Below are positions 1 to 15,000 of a stretch of DNA of 64,000 nucleotides, piece by piece. Each line of letters opens with the position of its first letter. Position 1 is the first letter of the stretch. The stretch covers positions 2,232,001 to 2,296,000 of the forward strand of contig NC_134745.1 in NCBI RefSeq assembly GCF_050436995.1, read 5' to 3'. Source of the stretch: Anticarsia gemmatalis. Lineage: Eukaryota > Arthropoda > Insecta > Lepidoptera > Erebidae. Under the pieces are notes generated by a model that made no database searches, was not told the origin of the DNA, and saw only the letters and a program-made list of their open reading frames with translations. The translations under genes were made by a program, and so were the position numbers.

Positions 1-3000
1 TAGGAAGTGTGGACAAAATAAGCAATACGTTACTGAAGAACTCAACTGTCAGATTTTAAATCAATATACCTAAATGTTTATAAGTATTGTTTACTTTTAT
101 AACTGATAGAATTATTGTAATTTGTTCCTGAAAAGGCATCGCAGATAAGTAAACTTAAATATCGAAGCGACACTTACTTTGCGATGATAATGGCTTCAAT
201 ATTTTAATAACAAAAACTTTACATCAAACAAAAGGGCCTTGTATCGAAAGGCCACATTCAAAATTAATACAGTCCCGACTCAGACGGAGAGAGTGAGATA
301 ATTGCTTTGGAAACGTTTATCGCTAACTTTTCGCCACAGTGTCAATCTTGTACAGCTTCTAAAGCACTTAACTACATTAAATTACATTTTAAAGCACTTA
401 ACTACAGGTCACCGATTATATTGTATTGTACACCTTACACTTATCTACAAGTCTAAAACAATTCAGATTTGTAATCTTAGGAATTGGAGAGCCCTGAACA
501 AGAATTGATTCAAATTCTTATTCGAATAATTCAAATGGCAGCCATTTTATTCCAATACATGAATTGTCTACTTCGTTACCTTATACGCCTTCGAAAAATA
601 AGCAGAGCCATTAAACATCATTTTCACCCCTTGCATCTTCTCGATAAAGAATCCGAGATCGAATCACGAGGATAATGTGGCAAACGTAATGAAAACGATC
701 CCTTTTAACCTACTTACCGAATGAGCAAATACACCCATACGAGCCTAAAAGCCTCCCGTCGTAATCTCTCGTATCTTCAACTGTATGAATAAATTCCTCG
801 TATATGGAGTTTTAAAACGGTTTTATGTGCCAGTGTACAAAGCAAGAGCGGTAAAGCTCCCACTAGTTTCCAGTGGTGGTTTACCGGTATGAGAATGCGT
901 GTAAACCTCCACTAACTTTTATTAAACCTCATTATGAACAATTTTTAGCCGGGTTTATTACGTTTTCGGTTGGTGTGGAGCGTAATTTTGAATTCCTTGG
1001 ATTTAAAACTCGTATTCTGCTATCGTATCATAGGGTGTTTTTGGGGAGAAAAGTTAGGGTGGAAGGTATTTTCCCAGACTTACGTGAGTTATTTTTTTGG
1101 TAACGTACGGTAGAATGGGTTTCTCGCTACGTTGGTTGTTTAAAAGATGGGAAGTCGGATGCAGGATGCATTCATTATGCTTATAACATGTGGCTTAGGT
1201 AGAAATTTTACCGCACAAATGTAGGTACCTTTATTTTTAGGAATTCGGCCACTGTTGCCAGCTTGTACCTACGTTCTATGACAATTTGTGGTGCGGCCTA
1301 ATTATCTAGCTAGTTATCTATAAACAGGATGTATAAGGCTGTATGATGAACAGATTAAAAATAAAACAAAGCTAGTGTGGCGATTACGTAAGAACAAAAT
1401 TTAATTCTGCATTTTCACGATATTGCATCATTTTTTTCATCCGATTACGTAACAAGCTAATCGTTCGAACGAGTGGGATAAACTGAAGCGCTAACAAACT
1501 TAATCGCAATACATCGGTTAATACCTGCCGTGAATAGTGGTACAAAGCAGCAAGATATTGTAGGACATTCCCTCATAATTTCTAGTGTCTAGAGTTTAAA
1601 AGGATTTAATTACGCAGGACTGAATTAATACGCATTTTTTCCAACCGTTTTTTCTTACAAGTCAGCTTTATTACTAGAATCACTTTGGAGTTTTTGATAT
1701 ATTGTTTACCAAAATGTTACCACTAACAAAATAAGTGTGATTTTGCGAGATTTAACAAGATTACAAAACGAAAGTTTACAAAACAAGAGTAATGTGGCAA
1801 CTGGCAACTAGCAATGATCTGGAAAAGAAATAATATTTACGCTTTAAAAAAATCTGCTACATAATAAATCAGTTGCGGCTTTCATAACTCTTTCTTTATA
1901 ACAAGGTGTGCAGTTTTCAATAAAGCATGGTAGCTGTAGTCGTGAGCAGATTATAAGCTCGCGTTTGAGTTGCGAGAGCTCGATATCAGCAGTTACCGCT
2001 GCGAATACGGTAATATGCATAAGTGCAGTTTCCTTTACCGTACCGCGTGATAATTGCTAACTCAATAAGGTCTTTTTCAACAAAAATGTTAAGAATGTAT
2101 TACGCAGTATTTAAGTACTATCTTTATGGAACTCTGATTACCGAAAAATAATCAGAGTGGCCACAATTTTTTAGTATAATCAAGTAGTTTTTCTTTTCCC
2201 AAATATTCTCTAAAAGAAGAAAACCTATTTGATGCGTTGTAAGATGCTATTTATATTTATTTTCGTCAATCTCGTAGCTTGCTGTAATTCTTTCACACCA
2301 AAGCATCTCTGGAAGGCGTCCTATTAATCTACTGAATCGATTTCAAGCAGATAACTAATTGTTAGTGTAGCCAATGCACTTGAATGCACATGATTAGTTA
2401 CTGAAGATTATAGCATCATAGATGTGGTGATATGTGAGACTGAGAGCCCAAAGCAAAATAATGTTAAACATTGTTACCTACATTTTCAGAATCATTTTAA
2501 TCGATTAAATTGTTTTTTTCTCTTATTAAGCTTCAAAGTATATTTACAAACGCTGTCAATTTTTTTTGTTTAACAGCAATAATTACATTGACATTTTCAC
2601 ATAAAAAGGTGCGATTAAAAATCTGACAGTATATACGAATACTATACTCGTGACTTTGCCTTTAATTGTAGACTTATATGCAAGTATGTTTGTGTCCACA
2701 TAGCCTGTGTAGCCTGGAGGATGATTGCTTGACCGCAAATCATGGATTATACAGCAGTATACGATGACATAAACAGAAAATGTTAGGCCAAGGTGTAGTT
2801 GTGCTTCTGACTGTAAGACTTGTGTAATGTTAACTACAACTGTTACATGAATATACCTATGTAAATAATATCTGTACAATGTACGTATTTTGAAAATTGA
2901 AAAAAAAAAAAACTGTAACTATAATCCCATAGCTGTCCCAGTGTATACCAAGGATTTCTCCCTGCTAACTAAGAGCAAATAGTTGAGAATGCATCCCTTT

Positions 3001-5096
3001 AGGAACTTACAAAAAATCCCGGGAACAGCATATGCCAGCAGTGTATAGAAAAAAAAATCTAAAGTACTGTAGGTAAAACAATCTACGTAGGTATGTATGC
3101 ATATGAGAGACTGATACCATTCAAATCACTACCTTAATAAAGCATTTTGCTTTACCTTTGTTTAATGTAAATATACTATGTCAATCTACAATCTATGGTT
3201 TAAGGTCGAATTTTCACTTCAAAGGCAATTCAAAATTAATATCGAAATGGAAGGTTTTAACTTACATATAATTGCCAGTGATAATTTCAGTTTGATTTGC
3301 ACGTTTCAATTTTCTGATTGGCACACAATTTATGCTCCCATTATCGTGAGTAAATGTAATTAATTTTATTGAGTTTTGTAGTCGAATTACTTATTAATTT
3401 ATCTGTTCGATGTTTTTCTCGAAAAACAGAAATGTATTTACTATTCTTTAGTTGTTTGGTTGGTCAGAGTCGAAAATACATACACACGTATGAATAGTCA
3501 TATCAATACAATCGTATTATTTTGTACAAAAATATCAATTTAATAAGTGCTATTAGTAATTCAAAGTGATTGTAAAATACTTTCTGCTTTTGACTACACG
3601 GCAGCTGTAAATTTTAACACAAAAATAAAAAGTAAATAACCTCATGTCCCGCTTTTAATTCCCATGAGGTAGTGAAGAGGTCGCTCTTGTGAAAGAAAAG
3701 AGGTCTTGGAGTTCACGCACGTTTTGTCTTGAGAGAGAATAAGGATGTGAATAAATTGGGTCGCCGTTGGAACATGTAATTCAAACGACAGATTATGATG
3801 TCGATTAAGACTGTGAATGTAGCGTGTTCTATTGCTGATATAAATATTAAAATTGAATGAATTGAATTAGTAAGCACTTAGTCGAAACCTACTTCCCCCG
3901 TTTGGGAGACCCTTGCTAAGCAATGGAAAAGGAGCGGGTTAAAAAAAATTGGATTCTAATAATAGACGTAAAGCATAACATCTGAAACCTTTTTAAAGTT
4001 AGTCCCAACCCGAGAAAACCTGAATTCTGAGTTATCAATTTAAATGAAATTCAAGTTACTAGACAGCTATAATAAATACGTTTAGCATTAAATACAGATT
4101 TATGTCATCAAAATACATAGAATTAGGATGAAAATCACTAAAGTAATGGCCAATTATCTACCGCTCCATAGTAATTGCAATTTTGTATCGTCGTCTCGCC
4201 AAATTGCTTTAAATCCCGTTATTGCAGGTCATAACGATAAAAATAAATTACCTCCTTGAAATTTGCTACTTTTAAAAATTGCTAATATTTCTGTTCTAAA
4301 AGAGGAAAATATAAATGTAGTGCTCGTGAAAAGTTATGAGCAGATAAAACAGGGTCCCTTCCGAAGGTATAATACCTAATCCGATTACTGAACTAAAGCT
4401 GCTTTTTGTAATGTGAGTAAGGAGATAAAATTATATACCGATTAAGTGTGTATAAAGATTATGTGGAACACAAACAGACTAGCTCACGTTACTTTGCAAT
4501 AACAAGAAAAAACTTTTTCTAGTAAACGGCGAGCTTTTTCTCCTACTATTACAATTAGATCTTAGATTCAAAGTGGAAACATGTACTTAGTAATAAAAGT
4601 CTTTATAAAACCTTAAATAAAAGAAGTACAAAAAACACTTTTGCCCTCTGAAATAGAAATATAGCGGCAAATCACAAGTGTGAAATTAAACTGGTAAACA
4701 GAATTAAAAAGCCAACGGTTGGTTTAATTTTTCCATCAGAGCATTCAGAAACTTCAACAAACTTTGCCTTAGCTTCGTGAACTCCATATATTTCACTAGT
4801 CTACCAACTCACGAACTTGCTAACTAAGTAGGAACAGTTGAGTAAACAATGTGCTCTTTAATTTCTAGTAAAGTTGGTAAGTGAAGGTAATACGTTACTC
4901 GCTCGAAACTTCCCAATGAAATATTGTTCCAGACTAAATGTTGAGTAAATCAAGATTTGTTGAGTTAATGTTGTTTTAAAGCAGAGTTGGGATAATCTTG
5001 TTTTGTCTGATAGGCAAATGGATAGAAAATAGCTACCTTTTACTGAGCGTAATAACGTCATTTTAGTCGGAATATGATTTTAGATTTTTTTTAAAT
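1..5096. other. Intergenic, no gene seen
   Basis: AT-rich sequence with no open reading frame that looks coding. The short frames present have no family motif, no convincing splice sites and often no ATG. A small hairpin lies near 2132-2157. I see no RNA gene. Confidence 0.6.
3888..3935. repeat. Short remnant of a dispersed lepidopteran repeat
   Basis: The phrase GGGAGACCCTTGCTAAGCAA resembles the common lepidopteran repeat tail of the form 'gggaggcctttgcccagcagtggg'. Similar remnants occur near 47125-47180 (opposite orientation) and 52850-52875. The family assignment comes from memory of lepidopteran genomes. Confidence 0.4.
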
Positions 5097-5765
5097 TTGA
5101 TTACAAAAGCCACGCATTTCTGTACCACTATCGACGGCAGACAACCCGCTAGCTGTGGAAAATATAGTATGACATTTGGTTCGACGCCTCTAGCGGGCGT
5201 CGTAGAACCTATTTTGTCAAATTCTCAATACTCGATGGTTCCACTAGTAAAAAAATCGTGCTGCTGTATAAAGCTCCCAATAAGAATATCGAATAACTTA
5301 ACCAAAAGGATTAACTAACCAAGAGATGTTTCTATATTAGGATTAACGTTGATATCGTACAGATTGGCGGTAGTGAAGCTCTAACGTGGATGAGGTCAAA
5401 CGTAATTACATGATAGGTAATACTAGTTTACATAGATGAGTAGACACAGGCCACTGGAGCGCGGCAACTGTCAGTAAATTGCGCACTGTGCAGCCTTTGA
5501 ACTTAATAACTATGTTATCGCTTTGCAACATTAATGGCCACTCTGCCTGCATGGATTTTATAATAATATCCTGGATATTTATATGTAAGTAGAATGAAAA
5601 TCGTATGGATATAATATTTTTGATCTTGAACCGAATATACAATGATTTCAGTAGCACGATTTTCCACCGCTATCGACTATTGACTACCGGATAGATATTG
5701 AAAGATTTTGTATAAAATCCTGATCAGCGCCTCTAGCGGAGGCCGCAGGAACTATTTTTGCAGTA
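5097..5765. repeat. Two diverged copies of a dispersed repeat module
   Basis: Two stretches, about 5120-5240 and 5660-5765, share a layout: a CTATCGAC block, then about 60 bases later GCCTCTAGCGG followed by a G/C-rich word and GAACCTATTTT or GAACTATTTTT. They look like diverged copies of one interspersed module. No coding capacity is visible. Confidence 0.4.
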
Positions 5766-8700
5766 AATTCAATGTCAAACTTTCGTTAATCGTTAGCATC
5801 GATCGTTAGAATCGCGCTACATAAAAGAACCTAAAAGCAAGCTACAATTAAACTTTAATGTTTAATTTATGTACAAAACTTTGTACGTAGAATAAAGTAG
5901 AAACATTAGTTAAAGAAAGTACTGATCATTACGTATTCAAAGCTTCTAATAAATTTGAGCAAATAATTAAACTGAATTACGTACGTTCGTACGTTAATGA
6001 GGACGTATCAAACATCTAAACCAAGTAATGTTCAGTGAAATGTATCAAGTTCCTTGCAATTTAGTAAATTAACAATTCTCTATACACGCGTTACGTGTAA
6101 GCAATAACAATAATAATAAAGTACCTCAACGAACCTCTCGAAGGATCTCACAAACATAGTGAACAAACAAACGGTCTTTAATACTGACATTATGAATATG
6201 AAGGGGACTTGATGGCCTATATTTCGGAAATGTCAACAAATGGGTCATCACTGTCACTTGATATCGGAGTTTATTCGAATCTGCAAATAATGGCACTGCA
6301 AATAAAATCGTAGTATAATATCCCACTATTAAGCAAGGGATTAAAGAGAGCCTACAGTCCATCCTGTCCATTACATGTGTGGGTTGGGGACTTGACATTC
6401 ATATAGGATATCTCAGGTTTAAAAAGCATTTTTAGTTCGACATAATGTTTTAAATCGTCATCATTGTCTAAATTTTGAACCTCCGACCATTTGCATCAAT
6501 CTTGCAAACAGAAACATATCTTAAACGCAGACAAACAACTCTTAATCCAATTTCGCCTGCACTTAATTTTTATTTTCCAATAACAGGAAAAATACAGGCC
6601 ACTTTGGTTCGTGTAGACTAGATACATAATGTAAAAGTGGGGAGTGTTACTTGACAAATTGCAGTCGATGGCACCGCGGCCGCTGGCAAATGGACCATGA
6701 ACATTGAACAGTTTCTATCGTGTAACCTGTCTCTACATATTACCTACCTAGCGATGTACTACACGGCGGGAGCTCGTAACCGTTATTTACGGAGCTTTGC
6801 CTAGACTTTCTCTTATAATTTGTATTTTATTGAGCCAATTTTATACATTGTGGTGTATCTGGTGCAGTGAATATTACTTAGCTAAGCGGTGTTCTTGTTT
6901 GATTGTATTAACGGCATATTCTCATGTTGTTAACGTAATCCTAAAAAGTGAAGTATAAAATCAATAATTTTCAACACCATTGCTGCATTGCAACGAATTT
7001 GTAAAAATAACCTGTTTTTTGTAACCTGAAAACAATGTTATTTAAATTAATTCGTAAATCGAAACAGACAATAAATGATATCATAAAGAAAGACAATATC
7101 ATCAAAAAGGAACACCTACATACTCGTACATTAAAAAATCCTGTAACATTCATAACATAACAAGCATAAGAGAATACCTGCATCATTATAAAAAGAAATT
7201 TACCACAACATTATGTGTAAAATAAAATTCAATTCCACCATGCTTTGCAGCAAATTCAAAGGGAAATGAAAAATGGTGGTAACATCCTGCAGTGCTTGGC
7301 TCACCAACTTATTTATTACGTTAAGTTGCATATTTCCAGCAAAGTAATGTGAAATTAATAGAGGTATTAGGTAGTAAAATGTATGTACCAGGTATGATTA
7401 CGTGTAATTACGTTATCATACCTGTCTGTAGTAGGTCTGTCTGTCTGCCTGTGAGTAGGTACAAAGACATTACATTTTTTAATATAGCTCACAACATACC
7501 TGCCTATAATAATTTGGACGACAAACAATTTACCAAAAAAATTCAGAGGTGTGGATGATAATATTTTATTCACTCCAGAACTCAATTTGTCACTATTTAA
7601 ATCATATTTACTGGCAATACAATTTCAAAATGGCGTCGACGCCATCAATCAGTCCAACGTTTCGTAACATTCAAAAATTACTCGCGAGCGATTGAATCGA
7701 ATATTCAATTCGTATATTTCGCAGTTTATCGAATAAAATGTGAGTAATCCAGTGAAGTCGCGACACAATAGAGATGGAGGGTATTCAATGTATTCAGTAA
7801 ATCTTCGTTTAGCGTGCGGTGTCAGATGCAAAACGCGAATACAACTGAACCGTGTTTAGCGAAAGCTGCGTTCCATTAATGGAATGGGAATTGAGAATTA
7901 ATACCATTGGCAATTTTCATTGGGCTTCGGAAAAGTGTTTTGTAATGGCCGGTCAGCTTGTTTTCAGATCCTAAACGGTTTGTAATGAATTTTACGTGAC
8001 TTTAATTAATAATGGATTAACAATATTAATGTAAATAAGTATTTGTTAATCAATTGTGATGTTTGTTGTTTTCACAATATTCAACAAGTAAATGCAAAGT
8101 AACAACAAAATATTTTTTGGTATTGCGCTCTAGTCACTGAACTTCATAACAAAAGTTAGTCAAGACATGAATCCTAACCAGCCTTAGAGGTGAATACTTA
8201 AAAATAGTTCAATTTGCTTCACGATCTGAATTTCGAATCAGACTCATGAATATCTGATAAGCAAGGAAGTACACAGACAGCGGCGCATGCACTCGAATTC
8301 ATATCACGATATCTTTAATAGATTCAGAGCTAACATAGAGACGTGCTATTCTCACCTAACTCACTTACGTGCGACAGCGTTTCGCACTCAAGAAAGAATG
8401 ATTAATACGAGTTAGGCGGCCGAAATGAGAGGAATAACCCAGGCCGGGGCCCTTGGGAAGGGGGAAAATGTATTTGTTTAAACGCCCATCTATCATACAC
8501 GCTACACTTTATGTCCTTCCCAACAAATATACTCAGTTTAGTAGTTTGTATTTACATTATTAAATGGCTCGCAAAATCGGTAAATCTTATTGCCTCTTAG
8601 TGAAAATTGCTTAGCATTGATTTCAGGGCTCAAGTGTCTTTGAAGGGACTTTGAACTTTGTAGTACTAATTTATTGTCTTACGCTTCTGAGTGTTGACGA

Positions 8701-11653
8701 TAACGGTAATTTGTGTGAAGTTCATTCAGCTGAGAGAGATTTACTCGGAAAATATTTTATTAGCTGCCTCTAAAATTAAGGCAGTACCTATATTGTTTCG
8801 TTGGACAATGTAGAAGAATGTTATGACGGCCTTTCAGAAATAACAGTATTACTTAGTTTAAGCCGTCTTATCTACATTACTTATTTGAGAATATCATGAC
8901 TACGTGAAAGTAGATTCTTAAACTCTAGATAATTCTTAGTGAAAACTAGAGATATGTAAATAATATTTTACTACAAAGTATAAAGGTGTATGAATGGTAA
9001 CAGGTTCGTAGAAAACCGCAACAAGTTGTACGCGGTCATATTTCAAGATGGAGGTTGTCTGGAGGACGTCAGACGCAATGACGACTGTAACTCTTTCAAA
9101 TATTATAACAACTGAATCAATTTGCGACCAGCTGAAACGTTCATTACGTTTCGGACTTGCACTAACTAGATTATAAGTGAACCGAAATTGTTTTATTTAA
9201 TAACATGAATATATTATATGTATTCATTAAATTGCGGTTTACTGGATAATTCAATCTGGGGAATTTGTAAGTCTAGCTTTAGGTAAACTATGCTACAAAA
9301 GGACATGACTTCGTTGTATTTATAAATAAAGTTTTTTTGACAATGGTAGATTTGTCTGGTACAGGTAAGTAAATCAAACTACGGGTATACTGGAGTGCTC
9401 TAACAGGTACAGGTTTTATTTACGCACGCGTTTCGATTCACCGCCTGCAAAGGACACTTGATAGACAGTATGAAAAGATATAGACAAATTCACAGCCAGC
9501 ACTATACAGTAAATAAATTAACATTTCCACGCACTAATCCCGTCGTTTCCTAAACGTCAAACACAGGAACACTCGTGTCGTGTTTGAAATGTTGCGTACA
9601 GTATACCCACTTAAGTTGAGAGATAACTACAGAAATCGTCGATTGTCACACATGACTACGCAAACAAAGCTGTTAACTTACACCCATTTACCAAAGTATC
9701 TTAGAAAATGGGTGCTTGTGTTCTGTCATATACAGACACGTATTTATCTAAGGACATGGTAGAACTAGCTTAATGTATGTGGCAAAAGGTTTGCGGTTTG
9801 CTATCTAATGCCTTTCATTTAACCTGCGTAGGTTCGTCAATTAAAAAAATAATCTCTAAAATTCAAGTTCATTTAATAATTGAAGTAGGGCCAAGAATAG
9901 AATCGCAGGATTCGATCCACTATTTTTTTATTTTGTAACAGCATTAATTGTCTTGTTTTTAATTGCCCACTTAAGCATATAACAGAAATTATATTATCAT
10001 GGTGCACCTAAAACCACTTACACACTTTTAAACCGATAAAATCAAACCACTCCTTTACCCTAAATAAAGGAAAATTTCCAAGATAATAGTTAGTTCACTG
10101 TACTTCTGGGTGAGCGATAAACTATTAGCCTAGTCTGAAAATTCGTATCTAAAGTAGATGTTACAGTACTGAAGGAACACTGAGGCATCATGTTTGAATT
10201 AAGCTCTCTAAAGAAACTGTGCGTGACAAGACAATATTCAAGACATGATTTAAATTAAACTAAAGGAATAGCTTCAAGTGTAATATGAGTGTCATACATT
10301 CTCAAAATAATGTCATGTTTTGTTTTAGCTGAAGTAATGTTGGTTCGCAACACAAAATGCATTGTACCTAATAATATTGCAACAATAATAAGGATATTGC
10401 ACCAAAGTGAACGCAATCTTACAATTATCTTCATAAAGTCGCAGATACTAATTTTACTCATGTGTTGCAACAACTTATTGAACCCACTTCTACACACCAT
10501 TAACTAAAGGTATCAGCATCAATACAAAATTTAAAATGCATTCAATAGATTTAAGAACAGTGTTATTGAATAATCAGAAACCTGCGTCTCAAAGGTTTAT
10601 ACAAAATGATCATAACTCTTTCATATGCCGGAAGAATATCAAAACAAAATACAAATGACAATAGCTATACCGTATTCTGCGAGACAGTTCTGACAGCAAA
10701 TGTGATGGGCGTCCTACCCAAAGGTCTCATGAAATATTATTCAATATAGCCTTATTTGCATGTATACGGTATCAAACAAATGTCTTGTTTATTAACTTGT
10801 ACATGAGCCGAATATTGAACGCCATACGAGTTTATTTACATGAGATGTGATCATGTATTCCTCGCTAACGGTACGAACATTGTCTCGTTGGAGAAATAAA
10901 TTGGTGTGTCTGCTATTAGTGGCTGAATATAGTCGCATGAACATGACAAACATATTCACATATTACAATAAAAACCAAAGAAAGCACAAGTTTCGTATAG
11001 AACGCGGTATAAACCAAACCTTAGACAATTAATTTATTCTAAAATCAATTTTCTCTGTTAACACAGGCGTCTGCGTTTCACGTTCAAATTCCAATCAACT
11101 GTGGGTTTCAAAACAATCCTGTCAAAGCGCTCGTTACTCCTGGGCTACTGGCTTTCGTCGGCAAGGGGTGAAAAGCCTGGCTAATACTTTATTTTGAGAG
11201 GAACGTATTTCTAAGCTGGGAAATGTTGTTTAAACTGAGAATTTCAATAAAATATAGAAACAGTAAAAAAGTATTATTTGTGTGCCTTTTTCTAGGGATA
11301 AATAAATCTTAGGTAATATTTCCAGTAATTTAACCCAAGCCTAATTCTAAAGATAATAGCTTTTACTGCATAATATAACTTAATTGACTACTAAAACGAA
11401 CTTACTATTCTTTTGCACCCAGCTATCAAGCATAAATGTTTAAAATACATACATAAAATTATATGAAAATTAACAATTTCAAGCCTCACCGAACAAGATA
11501 AGCATAAAATATAGCCGCTTTCCTTTGCCTCCGATCTGGGTTTAATCCTTCCTCCCTCAGACAGTTTGTTTGAAACAAATAACGCCTTAATAAACGTTCA
11601 AACAAAACATTATGAATTGTTCCTTCGTGCTGTGAATTTTGAGAATATTTGGT
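5766..11653. other. Intergenic, no gene seen
   Basis: AT-rich, with isolated GC-richer islands (for example 6660-6790 and 8370-8460) and a 16-bp perfect palindrome near 7631 (ATGGCGTCGACGCCAT). No frame looks coding. The islands could be regulatory, but nothing in the sequence proves it. Confidence 0.5.
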
Positions 11654-12056
11654 ACTAGCTTACCCGCGCAACTTCGCTTGCGTCACATAAGAAAGAATGA
11701 AAAAAAATTTCGCCGTTTTTGTAACATTTTTCGTTGCTACTCCGCTCCTAATGGCCGTAGCGTGATGTTATATAAAGCCTAAAGCGTCACATAAGAAAGA
11801 ATGAAAAAAAATTTCGCCGTTTTTGTAACATTTTTCGTTGCTACTCCGCTCCTAATGGCCGTAGCGTGATGTTATATGCCTAAAGCCTTCCTCGATAAAT
11901 GGTCTATCTAACACTGAAAGAATTTTTCAAATCGGACCCGTAGTTCCTGAGATTAGCGCGTTCAAACAAACAAACAAACAAACAAACAAACAAACAAACA
12001 AACAAACAATCAAACAAACAAACAAACTCTTCAGCTTTATAATATTAAGTATAGAT
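11654..12056. repeat. Lepidopteran interspersed repeat with internal 104-bp tandem duplication
   Basis: Contains CCCGCGCAACTTCGCTTGCG at its left and ends in a tetranucleotide run followed by TTTATAATATTAAGTATAGA. The same layout recurs at 63040-63520, so both belong to one family of short interspersed elements. A block starting GCGTCACATAAGAAAG at 11680 is repeated almost exactly at 11784. The class (SINE, RTE tail or MITE) cannot be settled here. Confidence 0.7.
11963..12028. repeat. (CAAA)n microsatellite
   Basis: About 16 tandem CAAA units with one interruption (CAAT), forming the variable tail region of the interspersed repeat at 11654-12056. Confidence 0.9.
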
Positions 12057-15000
12057 GCTATTTCCAAAGAAACGGGGTTGGAATAGTCTTGTCTAGACGG
12101 AAAATAGTTACAGGGGTACTCAACTTTAGTATTCTAAGGTTCCTGGGTTCATAACAAAGGATATGATTCAACCGATGCAAATAGTAACATAAAAACGAAT
12201 ACCCACACTGTGTGCAGGTATCGTAACTAGACAATTGGAAATGTTAATCAAGTATACTGCGAGCTTCTGGAATGATAAGGAGCTGCTAATTTAGAGGATA
12301 TTTTGATGTAAAATCTTATTTACAAACTAGTATAATCTTGAGAAGGTATCACATGCAGAGTGGCGATGACCTAAAAATGTTCTAGGTAGGTTAAAAATGG
12401 CGATACGGAGTTACTAAGAGATTGGTTCCCCGACTGATCTATTAATAAAATATTTTTTCTACCAGTCATTTTTTGTGGTCTGTTTTCTTCGGTAATCAAT
12501 TATCCTTTTCTCCGTAATTTTCCTTCCAGTCACTCCGATCAAAGTTTGTCACAGTTAATTAAGCGGCAAACTTACTAAGAGGCCATATTATTTACACAAG
12601 TCCTAGGTCTCGGTTTATTTAGAGTTATTTAACGCAACGCCGGGGGCATCACCTGCTTCTACGCTCCTAAACATTTGCTTTGTGTTAGTACTTATTTGAA
12701 GTTGTCTGGGGAGCTGTACATGAAATTATTCTCCCTAAAATATTAACAATAATTAAAGGAGACGTCTCGTGAATAACTCGTACATTTTGTTTTGTTTAAT
12801 AACTTTCTGCTTCACTGCGATGTAGGTACTAAAGTCTGACGTATGACAATTAAAATAACAAGTGTAAAATGAAATTGAAATTATCAAGTAAACTATAGGT
12901 ATGTAGGTACTCACTAAAGCAGTACTTACTCTCCAGCGTGGAAATTAATTATGAGTAGCAAAAATGAATAATGTCTGATATTTTTTAACATATATTTCGA
13001 CCTTTTTCTGCTAGACACGATGTATGTAGCCTGGCCAGTAATATCCAGTATTACCTGATAATATATAAGTATGAGAAAGAATCTTGTCACACGTGACATA
13101 TCACGCAAGAAAGGGATTTGGGATGAATGGACAGCACTCAAGAGAGCATGTTAGCCGACTCTAAGCATAGTACTAATAGGTACATAGTATTACATAGGAC
13201 ACGTAATACTTTCAGAACAAATTAAGTTTCACCTTCGCTCTGTAGTTTACACGTGTTTCATTTTATAAAGCAGCACCTTCCGCCTGTAGAAATGATATAT
13301 AACATTTTAATAAGATCGTTTTAGGAATCTGGCTTACTCGTTAAAATATTTTCTCAGCAGAAGACTTGTGACTGCTTAAAAAAGTCTTTGACGATCGAAA
13401 TATCGATAGGATTAAGACTGCCCAAATACGACATAGTCTATGAGATGATGCAAACAGAAACTGATTTTACCTACCTACTTAAAGACAACAAAGTTCAAGT
13501 CAGAGAAATATGTAAGAAATAAACAAAGGATCTATAAATAAACATGAAAATGACAATTCCAGAGGGACGTATTTACCTACAATATTTATAACGCTACTTA
13601 AAGACTACTCGAGTAAATCAAAAGCGCAGAACATCATAAAACAGGATACTCATTACAGCAAAATAAAAATAGTATAATAATTTAATTTACATCATTAACA
13701 TCTGTCTTGTACTAACGTCTGTTATCGCACGCAATACTGCGAGGCTCTGATAATTTATGCGACGAGTTCCGTTCAGAAGCCGTTGTCCGGAAAACATAAA
13801 AGCTTTTAACGTCGTTACACTCTGCCCCGAGTAATTTCTGTTGCGGTTCAAACGACGTTCAAATGAATACTGATGCTATAAGAAATATTATGACTACTAT
13901 AACCGAAGAAACGTTAATATCTTACCATTTATAACTGAGTATTAAACAGCGCGCAAAATGACGTTATCACAAAAGTACATAAAAACATCTAAAAGATGTT
14001 TCCTTTGTTTGACTTAATCCTCGGAAAAATGCTCCCCAAAAATACATTGAAGATAATTACTTCCAAAGCAAGACTTCCATCTCGTTTTAAGTAAACAACA
14101 CTAAGGCAATAAGTCAAGATAAATCTCCAATAAAAATTGCTTTTGTAGAATGACCGTCGAAATTCACGTTTAATTTAGTAGAGAACTTAAAAGCGGCTTT
14201 CACTTAGCACGCGTCAAGAGCTTCAGAACTATTAATCTTAGGGATGTTTCCCAAAACAATTTATTACTGTGGCACGTTAACGTGGGGGCCTGCAAATTGG
14301 GACGTGGAGATTAGGTGGGTCAGAAACTCAGAATATTCTAAACAAACGATCGAATACTATTATGTAGCGTACGTGAGAAGGCGCGTATTGTTCTAAGGGT
14401 CCTAACAAAGGTTCTGTATGATGGACAGGTTAGACGCAGCGGGTGGGGCAATGTAAGGAACTATTTTAGTTGCGAGGGGGTACGCCCATTCGCCAAGTCA
14501 TGTGAGCGTAATTAAAGTTGCGTAATAAAACTTTGTACCATCGTTTTCGACAGTCATGTCAGATATAGTTTCGCGGTTGCACACTTCATTAAGCTCTGAT
14601 GAGGTAACAGTTTTAGGTTGCTCCAACTTTCTGTAACGGTGCTTCGGTACAGTTTAAAACTTTCATACTAACAATAAACGTAATTGTTATTCTGTTGTTA
14701 GTTTTTGTTCCAAATATAACTTAAAAGTATTATTATTTTTACTAATTTCCAAAACTCGAAGAGAATTTTACTAAATATACAATACAATGCTCCACGCAAG
14801 TTAACGACTGGACTGCGTTCAACTTATTCGTAATAAAAATATAAGACGATTTTCTAAGAAAAAGCAGCTAATAAGAAGTCTTATTAAAAGACCAATAAAT
14901 TACAAAAACCATGGATTAATTTTCTGCACGCTACGGGAGAAGAATTCAGGTAACATTAAGAACCCAGTTAATTAATTTACGAGTAAAAGATTACGGGCCG

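Noticed and set aside
11963..12028. Regular repeat array as a CRISPR
   Set aside because: It is a plain (CAAA)n microsatellite with no spacers, and the DNA is eukaryotic. No CRISPR-like array was seen anywhere.
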